Positions 23,428 through 29,708 of a stretch of DNA of 29,708 nt are shown here, piece after piece. The translations under genes were made by a program, and so were the position numbers. The DNA is from CAZXEU01 sp964639665 (GTDB taxonomy: Bacteria > Bacteroidota > Rhodothermia > Rhodothermales > Bin80). The notes beneath the pieces were generated by a model that was not told the origin of the DNA, did not search any database, and was given only the letters and a program-made list of their open reading frames with translations. The number at the start of each line of letters is the position of its first letter. The stretch's first letter is position 1. The stretch lies in the NCBI GenBank assembly GCA_964639665.1, contig CAZXEU010000123.1, positions 1 to 29,708 of the forward strand, given 5' to 3'.

Positions 23428-24437
23428 GCATTCGAGGCTTCGCGCAGCCGCGCAAGACTCTCCCGCGCTGCTCCGGAATCGATGCTCTCCTTGGCGGCGG
23501 TAAAGCAGGCATCCAGGTCAGCAAAGCGCCCGCTGACGCTGAGTCCGAAAGCACTGTTGAGCAGCACCACGTCGCGGGTGGGACCCGGTTCGCCATCCAG
23601 GATATCCCTGACAATGGCCTCGTTGGTGGCCGCGTCGCCTCCTTGCAGTGCCTGCAGGCTGCATCGTGAAAAACCGTATTGCTCCGGCCGAATAGTGAAC
23701 CGGCGGATTCCCGGCCTTCCTTCCACATACTCGAAGGCCTCAGTGGCTTCGCACAGTGAAATCTCGTCCAGTCCGTCTCGGGCTGCGACGGCAATGACGT
23801 GTTTGGCTCCCAGGCGACCGAGGATGGTGGCCATGGTGGCGGCAGCGCGCGGACTGAAGGCCCCCACAAGCTGGCGCGTGATCCTGGCCGGATTGCACAT
23901 CGGGCCGAGAATATTGAAGCACGTCCGTACACGAAGGATGCGCCTGACGGGCGCAATGTGCCGCACCGCCGGGTGATATCGCACGGCAAACATGAATCCG
24001 ACCCCCGCCGCCTCAAGACAATGCTGCACCTTTTCCGGTCCTAGGTCAATGGCCACGCCGAGCGCGTCCAGGACATCGGCTGATCCGCATTGGGAAGACA
24101 CGCTGCGGTTGCCGTGCTTGGTGACCGTTACTCCGGCACCTGCGCAGACGAGCGCCGTGGCCGTGGAGATATTGAACGTTCCGAGACCGTCTCCGCCCGT
24201 GCCGCACAGGTCTATGGCGTGGGCGTCGCTGCACGGCACCCTGACTGCATGCTCGCGCATCGCGACGGTCAGGCCGGTGAGTTCGTCAACGGTTTCTCCC
24301 CGCGCCCGAATGGCCATCAGGAATCCGGCTACCTCGCAAGGGTCGGCCTCGCCCTGCATCATGAGATGCATGGCTTCCTCTGCCTGGTCCGTGGTAAGCG
24401 ATTCCTGTCGCGACAGGATGGTCAGAAAAGCATTCAT
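23424..24437 (-). CDS. trpD: Anthranilate phosphoribosyltransferase
   Basis: A 337-aa enzyme that attaches phosphoribose from PRPP to anthranilate. The PRPP-binding loop D76-LCGTGGDG and FNISTATALV are visible, as are VTVTKHGNRSVSSQCGSADVL, the anthranilate-site region GFMFAVRYHPAVRHIAPVRR, and RTCFNILGPMCNPA. The ATG at 24437 begins the standard N-terminal helix (MNAFLTILSRQESL). The longer open frame to 24557 only overlaps trpG. The start overlaps the trpG stop by 4 nt and the stop overlaps the trpC start by 4 nt, so both junctions are ATGA couplings. Confidence 0.97.
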   Translation of the reverse strand: MNAFLTILSRQESLTTDQAEEAMHLMMQGEADPCEVAGFLMAIRARGETVDELTGLTVAMREHAVRVPCSDAHAIDLCGTGGDGLGTFNISTATALVCAGAGVTVTKHGNRSVSSQCGSADVLDALGVAIDLGPEKVQHCLEAAGVGFMFAVRYHPAVRHIAPVRRILRVRTCFNILGPMCNPARITRQLVGAFSPRAAATMATILGRLGAKHVIAVAARDGLDEISLCEATEAFEYVEGRPGIRRFTIRPEQYGFSRCSLQALQGGDAATNEAIVRDILDGEPGPTRDVVLLNSAFGLSVSGRFADLDACFTAAKESIDSGAARESLARLREASNA

Positions 24438-25033
24438 GAGGTGCCAACCGGTTCGGGGTTCCACTTGTCGACGAGAGCCACCCAGTTGGCCACGATCCGG
24501 GGTCCGGCGGCCGTCAGTACGCTCTCCGGGTGGAATTGTACGCCCTCGAGCGGCCACCGGCAGTGGCGAACGCCCATTACCGTGCCGTCCGGGGTTTCCG
24601 CGGAAACCTGGAGCATGGCAGGGATCGTGCTGCGGTCCACGACCAGGGAGTGGTACCGGGTGGCCGTGAATTCCTGGTCAACGCCTTCGAAGATGGTATT
24701 GCCGTCGTGGCGAATCGTGCTCGTCTTGCCGTGCATCAGGCTCGGGGCATACGTGATTGCAGCGCCGTTTGTCTCAGCGATCGCCTGGTGGCCGAGGCAG
24801 ATGCCAAGCATCGGAATGGCAGGGCCGAGATGCGCAATGACATCCTTGCATATTCCGGCATCATTCGGTCTTCCGGGCCCCGGGGATATCAGTATGCCAT
24901 CCGGCCTCATGGCTTCTATATCGCGAAGGGAGAGCGCATCGTTTCGACAGACCTTGACCTCGGAGTGGTATCGCCCCACGAGGTGCACGAGGTTGTACGT
25001 AAAGGAGTCGTAGTTGTCCAGAACCAGTATCAT
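24434..25033 (-). CDS. trpG: Anthranilate synthase glutamine amidotransferase subunit
   Basis: A 199-aa class I glutamine amidotransferase that delivers ammonia to TrpE. The start MILVLDNYDSFTYNLVH is the usual TrpG/PabA N-terminus and fixes the ATG at 25033. The oxyanion strand reads ILISPGPGRPNDAG. The catalytic triad is C79 (GICLGHQ), H168 and E170 (QFHPES). It might also serve p-aminobenzoate synthesis, since no separate pabA is in view. It overlaps the stop of trpS and the start of trpD by ATGA. In this operon trpE and trpG are separated by an unknown gene and trpS. Confidence 0.97.
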   Translation of the reverse strand: MILVLDNYDSFTYNLVHLVGRYHSEVKVCRNDALSLRDIEAMRPDGILISPGPGRPNDAGICKDVIAHLGPAIPMLGICLGHQAIAETNGAAITYAPSLMHGKTSTIRHDGNTIFEGVDQEFTATRYHSLVVDRSTIPAMLQVSAETPDGTVMGVRHCRWPLEGVQFHPESVLTAAGPRIVANWVALVDKWNPEPVGTS

Positions 25034-26037
25034 GACGGTAAGCTGGTAAGCAGCCCGGTTGCCTCGCGCACCCGTTCCATGCACTCTATTGCCCGCTTTC
25101 GCCCTGCCCGTGCGCCCTGGCGGAGCACGTCCCATACATAATCCGGTCGCTTTTCCAGCTCCCGGCGCCGCTCGCGAGCCTCGGCAAAGTAGGCCAGCAC
25201 CAGCTGTTCCAGCTTCTGCTTTGCGTGGCCGTAGCCGTAGCCGCCAGACAGGTATGCCGAACGGATTTCCGCCAGGGTATCGGGATCCGCAAAGAGCTTA
25301 AGGAGCGCAAAGACGTTGTCCGCATCCGGGTTCTTGGGTGCTTCAAGCGGAGTCGAATCCGTAACAATGGCCCGGATGCGGCGCCTCAGCTGCCTGCCTT
25401 CGTCGAATATGCCGATCGTGTTGCCATAGCTCTTGGACATCTTGCGTCCGTCAATGCCGGGCACGATCGCTACGTCTTCGACGATATACGGCTCCGGAAC
25501 GGGAAAAACGGGAGGATCGGCCGGGTAGGCAGCATTGAAGCGCTGCGCGATGTCACGCGTGATTTCAAGGTGCTGCTTCTGGTCGGCCCCGACCGGGACG
25601 ATGGTCCCGCCGTAAATGAGGATGTCGGAGGCCTGGAGTACCGGATAATTGAGCAGCCCCGCGTTTGCGCTGAGTCCCTGCGAAACCTTGTCCTTGTACG
25701 ATACCCCCTTTTCGAGCTGCGAGACCGGAGTGAGGCAGAAGAAGACCCAGGTCAGCTCCTGCAGCTGCGGCACGTCGCTCTGCAGGAACAGGTTGGCCTT
25801 GTCCGGGTCGAGGCCCAGTGCCAGATACGTGACGGCCGCATCCAGGGTATGCCGGCGCAACGTGTCCGCATCGCGCATGGTGGTCATCGCGTGGTAGTTC
25901 ACGATGAAGTAATAGGACTCCTGCCGCCCCTGCATGGCAATATGCTGCCGGATGGCGCCGAAATAATTGCCTATGTGCAGGGCTCCGGAGGACTGGATGC
26001 CCGAAACGACAACGGTCTCTGTATTCACGGGCGGCAT
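25030..26037 (-). CDS. trpS: Tryptophanyl-tRNA synthetase
   Basis: A 335-aa class Ic aminoacyl-tRNA synthetase that charges tRNA-Trp. The N-terminus VVSGIQSSGALHIGNYFGA carries the HIGH-type motif HIGN (21-24). VPVGADQKQHLEITRDIA and the KMSKS loop (199-203) are intact. Length matches the standard bacterial enzyme (about 330 aa), so this is a full housekeeping copy. It sits inside the trp operon: 3 nt after the unknown gene, and its TGA overlaps the trpG ATG by 4 nt. Trp-dependent control of the operon would thus also set the level of the charging enzyme. Confidence 0.97.
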   Translation of the reverse strand: MPPVNTETVVVSGIQSSGALHIGNYFGAIRQHIAMQGRQESYYFIVNYHAMTTMRDADTLRRHTLDAAVTYLALGLDPDKANLFLQSDVPQLQELTWVFFCLTPVSQLEKGVSYKDKVSQGLSANAGLLNYPVLQASDILIYGGTIVPVGADQKQHLEITRDIAQRFNAAYPADPPVFPVPEPYIVEDVAIVPGIDGRKMSKSYGNTIGIFDEGRQLRRRIRAIVTDSTPLEAPKNPDADNVFALLKLFADPDTLAEIRSAYLSGGYGYGHAKQKLEQLVLAYFAEARERRRELEKRPDYVWDVLRQGARAGRKRAIECMERVREATGLLTSLPS

Positions 26038-26040
26038 CTG

Positions 26041-26514
26041 TTATGCTTGGCGGCGAAGCCGCAATGCGCGCACGGCGCCTCTTGCATGTTCAAGGCGGGC
26101 CTGGGCGTTCTCTTCCAGGCGGGCCAGCACGGCCCGGGTTCGCATCTGGTGCTCGTATTGCCGCTCGCGGCCGAGTGCCTCCGCGTAGGCGCTTTCCAGG
26201 TCTAGCACATCCAGGAGCGGCGCGGGACCCGCAGACAGGGCATCGCGCTCCAGGCCGGCGTGTGATGCGACCCCGCAGCTGAGGATGGTTTCCGAGAGCT
26301 TGTCCGCATCCATGCGGGCCGTCTTGAGCAGCGCGGCCGATGAGGTCACAAGGTTGGGGTCCTCGCAGGCCTCGATGGCCAGGTCCCAGGCACGGTTAAG
26401 GGCTATTTGCTGCCGGAGAAGCGGATTGAGACGCGTTGCTGTCTCGGCACGAGAGAGCGTGCGGCCGGCCCATCCTTTCTTGAGCACGGCTGCCTTTAAT
26501 TCCTTGAGAGGCAT
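26041..26514 (-). CDS. Unrecognised helical protein between trpE and trpS
   Basis: A 157-aa protein I cannot assign to a family. It is almost all alpha-helical: helices at about residues 23-51, 56-82, 97-126 and 127-154. The end is charged and basic (ARGAVRALRLRRQA), and there is no signal peptide. The four-helix pattern loosely recalls ferritin-like or chorismate-mutase-like bundles. However, neither the ExxH iron ligands nor the chorismate mutase Arg/Lys/Glu set is visible, so neither function is claimed. It starts at the ATG at 26514, 32 nt after the trpE stop, and ends 3 nt before trpS. That spacing, plus a composition like its neighbours, argues for a real gene of the operon. A role tied to anthranilate synthase or Trp metabolism is only a guess from position. 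Confidence 0.7.
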   Translation of the reverse strand: MPLKELKAAVLKKGWAGRTLSRAETATRLNPLLRQQIALNRAWDLAIEACEDPNLVTSSAALLKTARMDADKLSETILSCGVASHAGLERDALSAGPAPLLDVLDLESAYAEALGRERQYEHQMRTRAVLARLEENAQARLEHARGAVRALRLRRQA

Positions 26515-26546
26515 GGTAAGGTCGGGGTCTAAGGGGCCAATAGGCG

Positions 26547-28031
26547 CTACAGGAGCCCGTCGGCTGCCATTAGCAGCGCCATTTTCAAGGCCCGCGCCTT
26601 GTTTTCCGTTTCCTCGAACTCGCGCGAGGGCTGGCTGTCTGCCACAATCCCCGCACCAGCCTGGATGAAAATATCATTGCCGCGCACTACCATCGTACGA
26701 ATGGCAATGCAGGTGTCCATATTGCCGGAGAAATCCACGTAGCCTACGGCTCCCGCATAGACGCCCCGCTTCGCAGGCTCCAGATCATCGATGATCTCCA
26801 TGGCGCGCACCTTGGGAGCACCGGAGACCGTTCCGGCAGGGAAACAGGCCTTCAGCACGTCCATGGCGCCCAGGCCGGAGCATAGCGTGCCCGAAACAGC
26901 GCTGACTATGTGCATGACGTGAGAGTATCGTTCGATATAGGCGTAGCGGTCGACCTGCACGGAACCGGTCCGGCATACCCTGCCCAGGTCATTGCGGCCA
27001 AGATCGACAAGCATGAGATGTTCCGCCCGTTCCTTGTGATCCTGCAGCAATTCCTGTGCCAACGCCTCGTCCTCTTCCGGACTTGCCCCTCTTGCCCGCG
27101 TTCCGGCAATCGGCAGCAGCTCTGCCTTACCGTCTTCGATACGCACCAGTACTTCAGGTGAAGACCCGATCAGCTTAACCCTGCCAAAATCGAGATAGAA
27201 CAGGTAGGGCGACGGATTTATCTGGCGCAGAGCACGGTAGAGGTTGAAAGGATCACCTCCAAACGAGAGCGTGAAGCGCTGCGAAAGGACCACCTGGAAG
27301 ATGTCTCCTTCGTAGATGTGGCGCTTGGCCTTACGAACGGCGTCCTCGAAGTCCTCGCGCCTGAAATTGGATGCCATCCTGTCGCCGGAAAGCGTTACGG
27401 GGGCAGGTGCATTAATGGAGGCTCGCAATTCCCGCTCCAGAAGAGACAAGCGCCGCGAGGCGTCCTCGTACGCCTCTTCCGCCTCCGTGTCAGTCGCCAG
27501 GAACGCGCTGGACATCAGCACAAGCTGATGCCGAACCTGATCGAACGCCACGACGGTATCGTAGAAGCACCATATGGCATCCGGCAGATCCAGGTCATCC
27601 TGCGGCATATCGGGCAGCCGTTCGATCAGGCGGACATTGTCGTAGCCAAAGAATCCTACGGCGCCGCACGTGAACCTGGGCAGTCCCGGCAGGCGGACTT
27701 CCCTGTAGGCATCCAGATAGTGCTGCAGCACCTCGAAAATGTCGCCTTCAGGCGCATCTTCGTCCCGTGCGCCGCGAACGCAAATGCCGTCCTCCGTCGT
27801 TTCCAGTATTCGGTAGGGATTCTTGCCGAGGAAGGAGAATCGACCCAGCTTGTCTCCTCCCTCTACGCTTTCAAGAAGAAAGGCAAATGATCCGCTTTCC
27901 CGGAGCAGTAGGAACGCGCTCACCGGCGTCAGAAGATCGGCGCTGAGCCGCTTGGTGACAGGTACCAGGAAGCGTACGCTGCCGCGCGCGCGCTCCTGTA
28001 CCACCAGCTTGTTGAATTCGCGAAACGTCAT
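26547..28031 (-). CDS. trpE: Anthranilate synthase component I
   Basis: A 494-aa chorismate-utilising enzyme making anthranilate, the first committed step to tryptophan. The N-terminal regulatory segment AFLLESVEGGDKLGRFSF contains LLES (52-55), the tryptophan feedback site in known TrpE. NPSPYLFYLDF also belongs to the feedback/active-site region. The catalytic C-terminal domain shows IAGTRARGASPEED, LMLVDLGRNDLGRVC, HIVSAVSGTL, FPAGTVSGAPKVRAMEII and the metal-binding QAGAGIVADSQPSREFEET. The ATG at 28031 (MTFREF) is the start; the upstream TTG at 28061 lies inside the terminator hairpin. It is the first structural gene of the operon, preceded by a leader with attenuator features. No Shine-Dalgarno is present, since the terminator U-tract ends 3 nt before the start codon. 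Confidence 0.97.
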   Translation of the reverse strand: MTFREFNKLVVQERARGSVRFLVPVTKRLSADLLTPVSAFLLLRESGSFAFLLESVEGGDKLGRFSFLGKNPYRILETTEDGICVRGARDEDAPEGDIFEVLQHYLDAYREVRLPGLPRFTCGAVGFFGYDNVRLIERLPDMPQDDLDLPDAIWCFYDTVVAFDQVRHQLVLMSSAFLATDTEAEEAYEDASRRLSLLERELRASINAPAPVTLSGDRMASNFRREDFEDAVRKAKRHIYEGDIFQVVLSQRFTLSFGGDPFNLYRALRQINPSPYLFYLDFGRVKLIGSSPEVLVRIEDGKAELLPIAGTRARGASPEEDEALAQELLQDHKERAEHLMLVDLGRNDLGRVCRTGSVQVDRYAYIERYSHVMHIVSAVSGTLCSGLGAMDVLKACFPAGTVSGAPKVRAMEIIDDLEPAKRGVYAGAVGYVDFSGNMDTCIAIRTMVVRGNDIFIQAGAGIVADSQPSREFEETENKARALKMALLMAADGLL

Positions 28032-28034
28032 TTC

Positions 28035-28071
28035 AAAGAAAAAGCCCACTGCTAATTCCAAGCAGCGGGCT
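28035..28071 (-). terminator. trp leader terminator (attenuator hairpin)
   Basis: On the minus strand AGCCCGCTGCT (28071-28061) pairs with AGCAGTGGGCT (28053-28043) as an 11-bp stem with one G-U pair and the 7-nt loop TGGAATT. TTTTTCTTT (to 28035) follows. It lies between the trp promoter and the trpE ATG at 28031, so it would stop transcription before the structural genes. Its upstream arm can instead pair with 28112-28103. Confidence 0.9.
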
Positions 28072-28112
28072 CGTCATCCTGTGCAATCGATTTCTATGCC
28101 GCGCCCGCCGCC
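28061..28112 (-). promoter_or_regulatory. Candidate trp antiterminator pairing
   Basis: GGCGGCGGGC (28112-28103, minus strand) can pair with GCCCGCTGCT (28070-28061), the first arm of the terminator. This gives 10 bp including two G-U pairs. The two structures are mutually exclusive. The 28112-28103 segment lies inside the leader reading frame, just before its stop. A ribosome finishing the leader peptide would cover it and allow termination. A ribosome stalled at the Trp codons (28132-28127) would leave it free. A competing 1:2 pause hairpin is weaker (GGTG with CACC around the Trp codons). Confidence 0.65.
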
Positions 28113-28150
28113 GGTGTGCGGAAAGGCCACCAATTCCGATATGCGCTCAA
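28094..28150 (-). CDS. trpL: Candidate trp leader peptide with tandem Trp codons
   Basis: A short frame from the TTG at 28150 reads MSAYRNWWPFRTPAAGAA and stops with TAG at 28096-28094. Two adjacent TGG codons (28132-28127) encode Trp7-Trp8. Tandem Trp codons in a short ORF between the trp promoter and an intrinsic terminator are the hallmark of ribosome-mediated attenuation. The start is uncertain. An in-frame GTG at 28162 would add four residues (MTCR) but falls at the predicted transcription start, so it would be leaderless. Neither start has a Shine-Dalgarno, in keeping with most genes here. The frame is open further upstream, but that part precedes the promoter. Confidence 0.65.
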   Translation of the reverse strand: MSAYRNWWPFRTPAAGAA

Positions 28151-28168
28151 TCTGCAGGTCACGCGCGC

Positions 28169-28197
28169 AATATACAGCGCCAAATGCCGGGAGGCAA
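28169..28197 (-). promoter_or_regulatory. trp operon promoter
   Basis: TTGCCT (28197-28192) and TATATT (28174-28169) on the minus strand are 17 nt apart, matching sigma-70 consensus at 4/6 and 5/6. Transcription would start near 28162, giving a leader of about 130 nt before trpE that contains the leader ORF and terminator. No Trp-repressor-like operator was recognised over it. Confidence 0.6.
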
Positions 28198-28568
28198 TGC
28201 CACTGCAAATAATGAAGATTGGTTTTCCTGCGTGGCTTACCTTACGCACGAGCTTGCTCCGGTGGCAAGGCTGAGCCGGTCGAGCTTGCTGAATTGACCA
28301 GCGCATTTCTCATGCCGCGTAGCACGGTTCCGGACTTGGAAGCTCTCCCGTTCTATTCGGGATTGCCGTTGCATTTCAAGGGTGTGATGCACGCTCGCGG
28401 CATGAAGGGCCTGGCTGGCAGCATAGCCTGCGGCAAGCGCGCCCGGCGCGGCTCCGCGGGTCGATTCCGGGCTGAATGGCATGCGTCGCCTGCTCACGCC
28501 AATTCATACGACAACGAGATCATTTCGGGAATCCGCGTTTCCTGCTAAAGCTCAACAGAGGGCAAGAC
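28198..28568. other. Intergenic region between trp promoter and VKOR gene
   Basis: No convincing gene lies in this 371-nt gap. Two open frames (28219-28548 plus, 28237-28497 minus) have no recognisable content and poor starts. A 10-bp direct repeat CGAGCTTGCT occurs at 28249-28258 and 28281-28290, 32 nt apart (about three helical turns). An imperfect dyad (AGCTTGC with GCAAGGCT) lies at 28251-28272. These could be regulatory sites, but no promoter for the plus-strand gene was identified with confidence. Confidence 0.4.
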
Positions 28569-29708
28569 ATGGCAAGACAAGTGCACGCCCGGTCAGGGGC
28601 ATTATTTCGTCCATCCGTTGAACGGCTGCTGTTCATACTGGCGCTATTGGGTATTCTTCTGACCGTACATCTCGCCTTTTGGTACGGCGGCAGAACCGCG
28701 GCCTCGGACCCGGTTTGCGGCGCGGGATTCGATTGTCAGGCGGTTCTGGCCAGTGATCCGGCGCTGCTGGGCGTTTCAAGCACCTACTGGGGAATGCTCT
28801 TCTATGTGGCGGTTGCGGCCATGGGTCTTGGCATCCTGATGCTGGGCGAAAAGTCCGGCACCATATTGTACACGTTGCGTCGTCTGGTCATCGGAGCAGG
28901 GTTTCTGTACTCCGCCTTCCTTACGGCCCTGCAATACATGGTATTGTCGGACCGCTGCCTGCTCTGCCTGATATCGGCGGCCCTAGTGACATGCATGACG
29001 GCCGTGCTGGTGCTGGAAAAGCGCATTGGCAGCCTGGCAGTTCCCTCGGTAGCACGCGAATTGCGCTTCCGCGGAATGCTGGCAGCGGCGGCCCTGGTAG
29101 TTGCGTTCGCGGACTTTGCCTACTCGGGAGCCAGTCCAGGTGAGGCCGAAGTGGCGGCGCTCGGCCCGGTTGAGGCTGCGGATGCCTCGCAGTGCATATA
29201 CGATCCGGACAGGCCTTATTTCGCTAATTTCGAAAGGCTGGTCGAAGACTATGATCCGATCGTCGGGAGGCCGGATGCACCGGTTACCATTGTCGAATTC
29301 CTGGATCCCAACTGCAATCACTGCAGGGACTTGCATCCGGTGATGCAGCGCCTTCTCAGTCTGCACAGGGACAATGCGCGCATCGTGTACAAGCCGGTCA
29401 CGCTTGTCGGAGGCCCGTCCCATTCCCTTGACGAGGTCATGGCCCTGTGGCTGGCCGAAGAAAGCGGCCGCTTCGAGGAAATGATGGAGCTGCAATTCCG
29501 CCACCAGAACGGCGCGACGGGCCTCAGCGTGGACCGCCTGACGCAGTTCGCGGACGATATCGGCATGAACGCGGACAGGTTCCGTCAGGACTTGCTGGAT
29601 GGCCGCCTCGCGAGCCGGGCGCGGCGCGTCATGCAGATTTTCAGCGGCCTGGGCCTGACGGGAGTTCCGGCCGTCATCATCGACGGGCGACTGGTTCACA
29701 ATTCGTCC
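28569..29708 (+). CDS. VKOR-thioredoxin fusion (disulfide-bond formation), cut by right edge
   Basis: 380 codons are visible from the ATG at 28569 (AGAGGG about 8 nt upstream), open at the window end. The first part is a vitamin-K-epoxide-reductase domain in the inner membrane. It has loop cysteines C50 and C56 (VCGAGFDCQAV), the GVSSTYWGM segment, and the active-site pair C130-L-L-C133 before a membrane helix. A further helix (about 170-186) leads to a periplasmic DsbA/thioredoxin-like domain from about residue 225, with APVTIVEFLDPNC249-NHC252. The cis-proline loop (TGVPAVIIDG) is near the edge. VKOR oxidises the thioredoxin part with quinone, replacing the DsbA/DsbB pair. The domain order matches the known bacterial VKOR-Trx fusions. 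Only the last part of the thioredoxin domain should be missing. Confidence 0.93.
   Translation, partial: MARQVHARSGALFRPSVERLLFILALLGILLTVHLAFWYGGRTAASDPVCGAGFDCQAVLASDPALLGVSSTYWGMLFYVAVAAMGLGILMLGEKSGTILYTLRRLVIGAGFLYSAFLTALQYMVLSDRCLLCLISAALVTCMTAVLVLEKRIGSLAVPSVARELRFRGMLAAAALVVAFADFAYSGASPGEAEVAALGPVEAADASQCIYDPDRPYFANFERLVEDYDPIVGRPDAPVTIVEFLDPNCNHCRDLHPVMQRLLSLHRDNARIVYKPVTLVGGPSHSLDEVMALWLAEESGRFEEMMELQFRHQNGATGLSVDRLTQFADDIGMNADRFRQDLLDGRLASRARRVMQIFSGLGLTGVPAVIIDGRLVHNSS

Noticed and set aside
25225..26205. Long plus-strand open frame of 326 codons
   Set aside because: Antisense shadow of trpS and the preceding gene; trpS motifs on the minus strand are intact.
28219..28548. Plus-strand open frame upstream of the VKOR gene
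   Set aside because: TTG start, no domain or hydrophobic pattern, and an equally long minus-strand frame overlaps it.

Overview
The window looks like a chromosomal segment of a moderately GC-rich member of the Bacteroidota/Rhodothermota (FCB) group. Several protein types point that way: a TonB-dependent receptor with an N-terminal carboxypeptidase-regulatory-like domain, a secreted FG-GAP protein with a type IX (Por) sorting tail, the Bacteroidota families DUF4293, DUF4296 and DUF4837, a RecQ with its zinc motif at the extreme C-terminus, and an ExbB-ExbD-ExbD cluster. Strong Shine-Dalgarno sites are scarce (exbB is the clear exception). Several promoters nevertheless look sigma-70-like with 17-bp spacers. 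The assignment rests on family recognition, not on a database search.

Layout. Positions 1-2408 (minus strand) hold a FG-GAP surface protein followed by a TonB-dependent receptor cut by the left edge. Positions 2561-4511 (plus) hold a stand-alone MetE catalytic domain and a voltage-gated cation channel, probably one transcript. Positions 4548-4765 carry tRNA-Asp and tRNA-Phe (minus). Acetyl-CoA synthetase (4917-6890, plus) converges on a BadF-type sugar kinase and a divergent penicillin acylase (minus). A C-terminal processing protease (S41) diverges from the acylase. Positions 11724-13822 form the exbB / small membrane protein / exbD / exbD cluster, closed by a very strong terminator. Isocitrate dehydrogenase and a DUF4293 protein follow, then a convergent glycosyltransferase and recQ.

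Positions 18321-28197 (minus) are dominated by a complete tryptophan operon in the order trpE, an unrecognised 157-aa gene, trpS, trpG, trpD, trpC, trpF, trpB, trpA. Almost every junction overlaps or abuts, so the genes are probably translationally coupled. Two lipoprotein genes (DUF4837, DUF4296) lie downstream. The right edge (plus) holds a VKOR-thioredoxin fusion that is cut by the window end.

The most striking non-coding signal is upstream of trpE. It comprises a TTGCCT-N17-TATATT promoter, a short leader ORF with tandem Trp codons, a GC-rich segment that can pair with the first arm of a terminator (an antiterminator), and an 11-bp terminator hairpin whose U-tract ends 3 nt before the trpE start. 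This has the architecture of ribosome-mediated transcription attenuation. It controls an operon that also encodes tryptophanyl-tRNA synthetase, so it would couple tRNA-Trp charging to both supply and charging capacity. I see no CRISPR array, insertion sequence or phage gene. The neighbourhood reads as core chromosome rather than an island.
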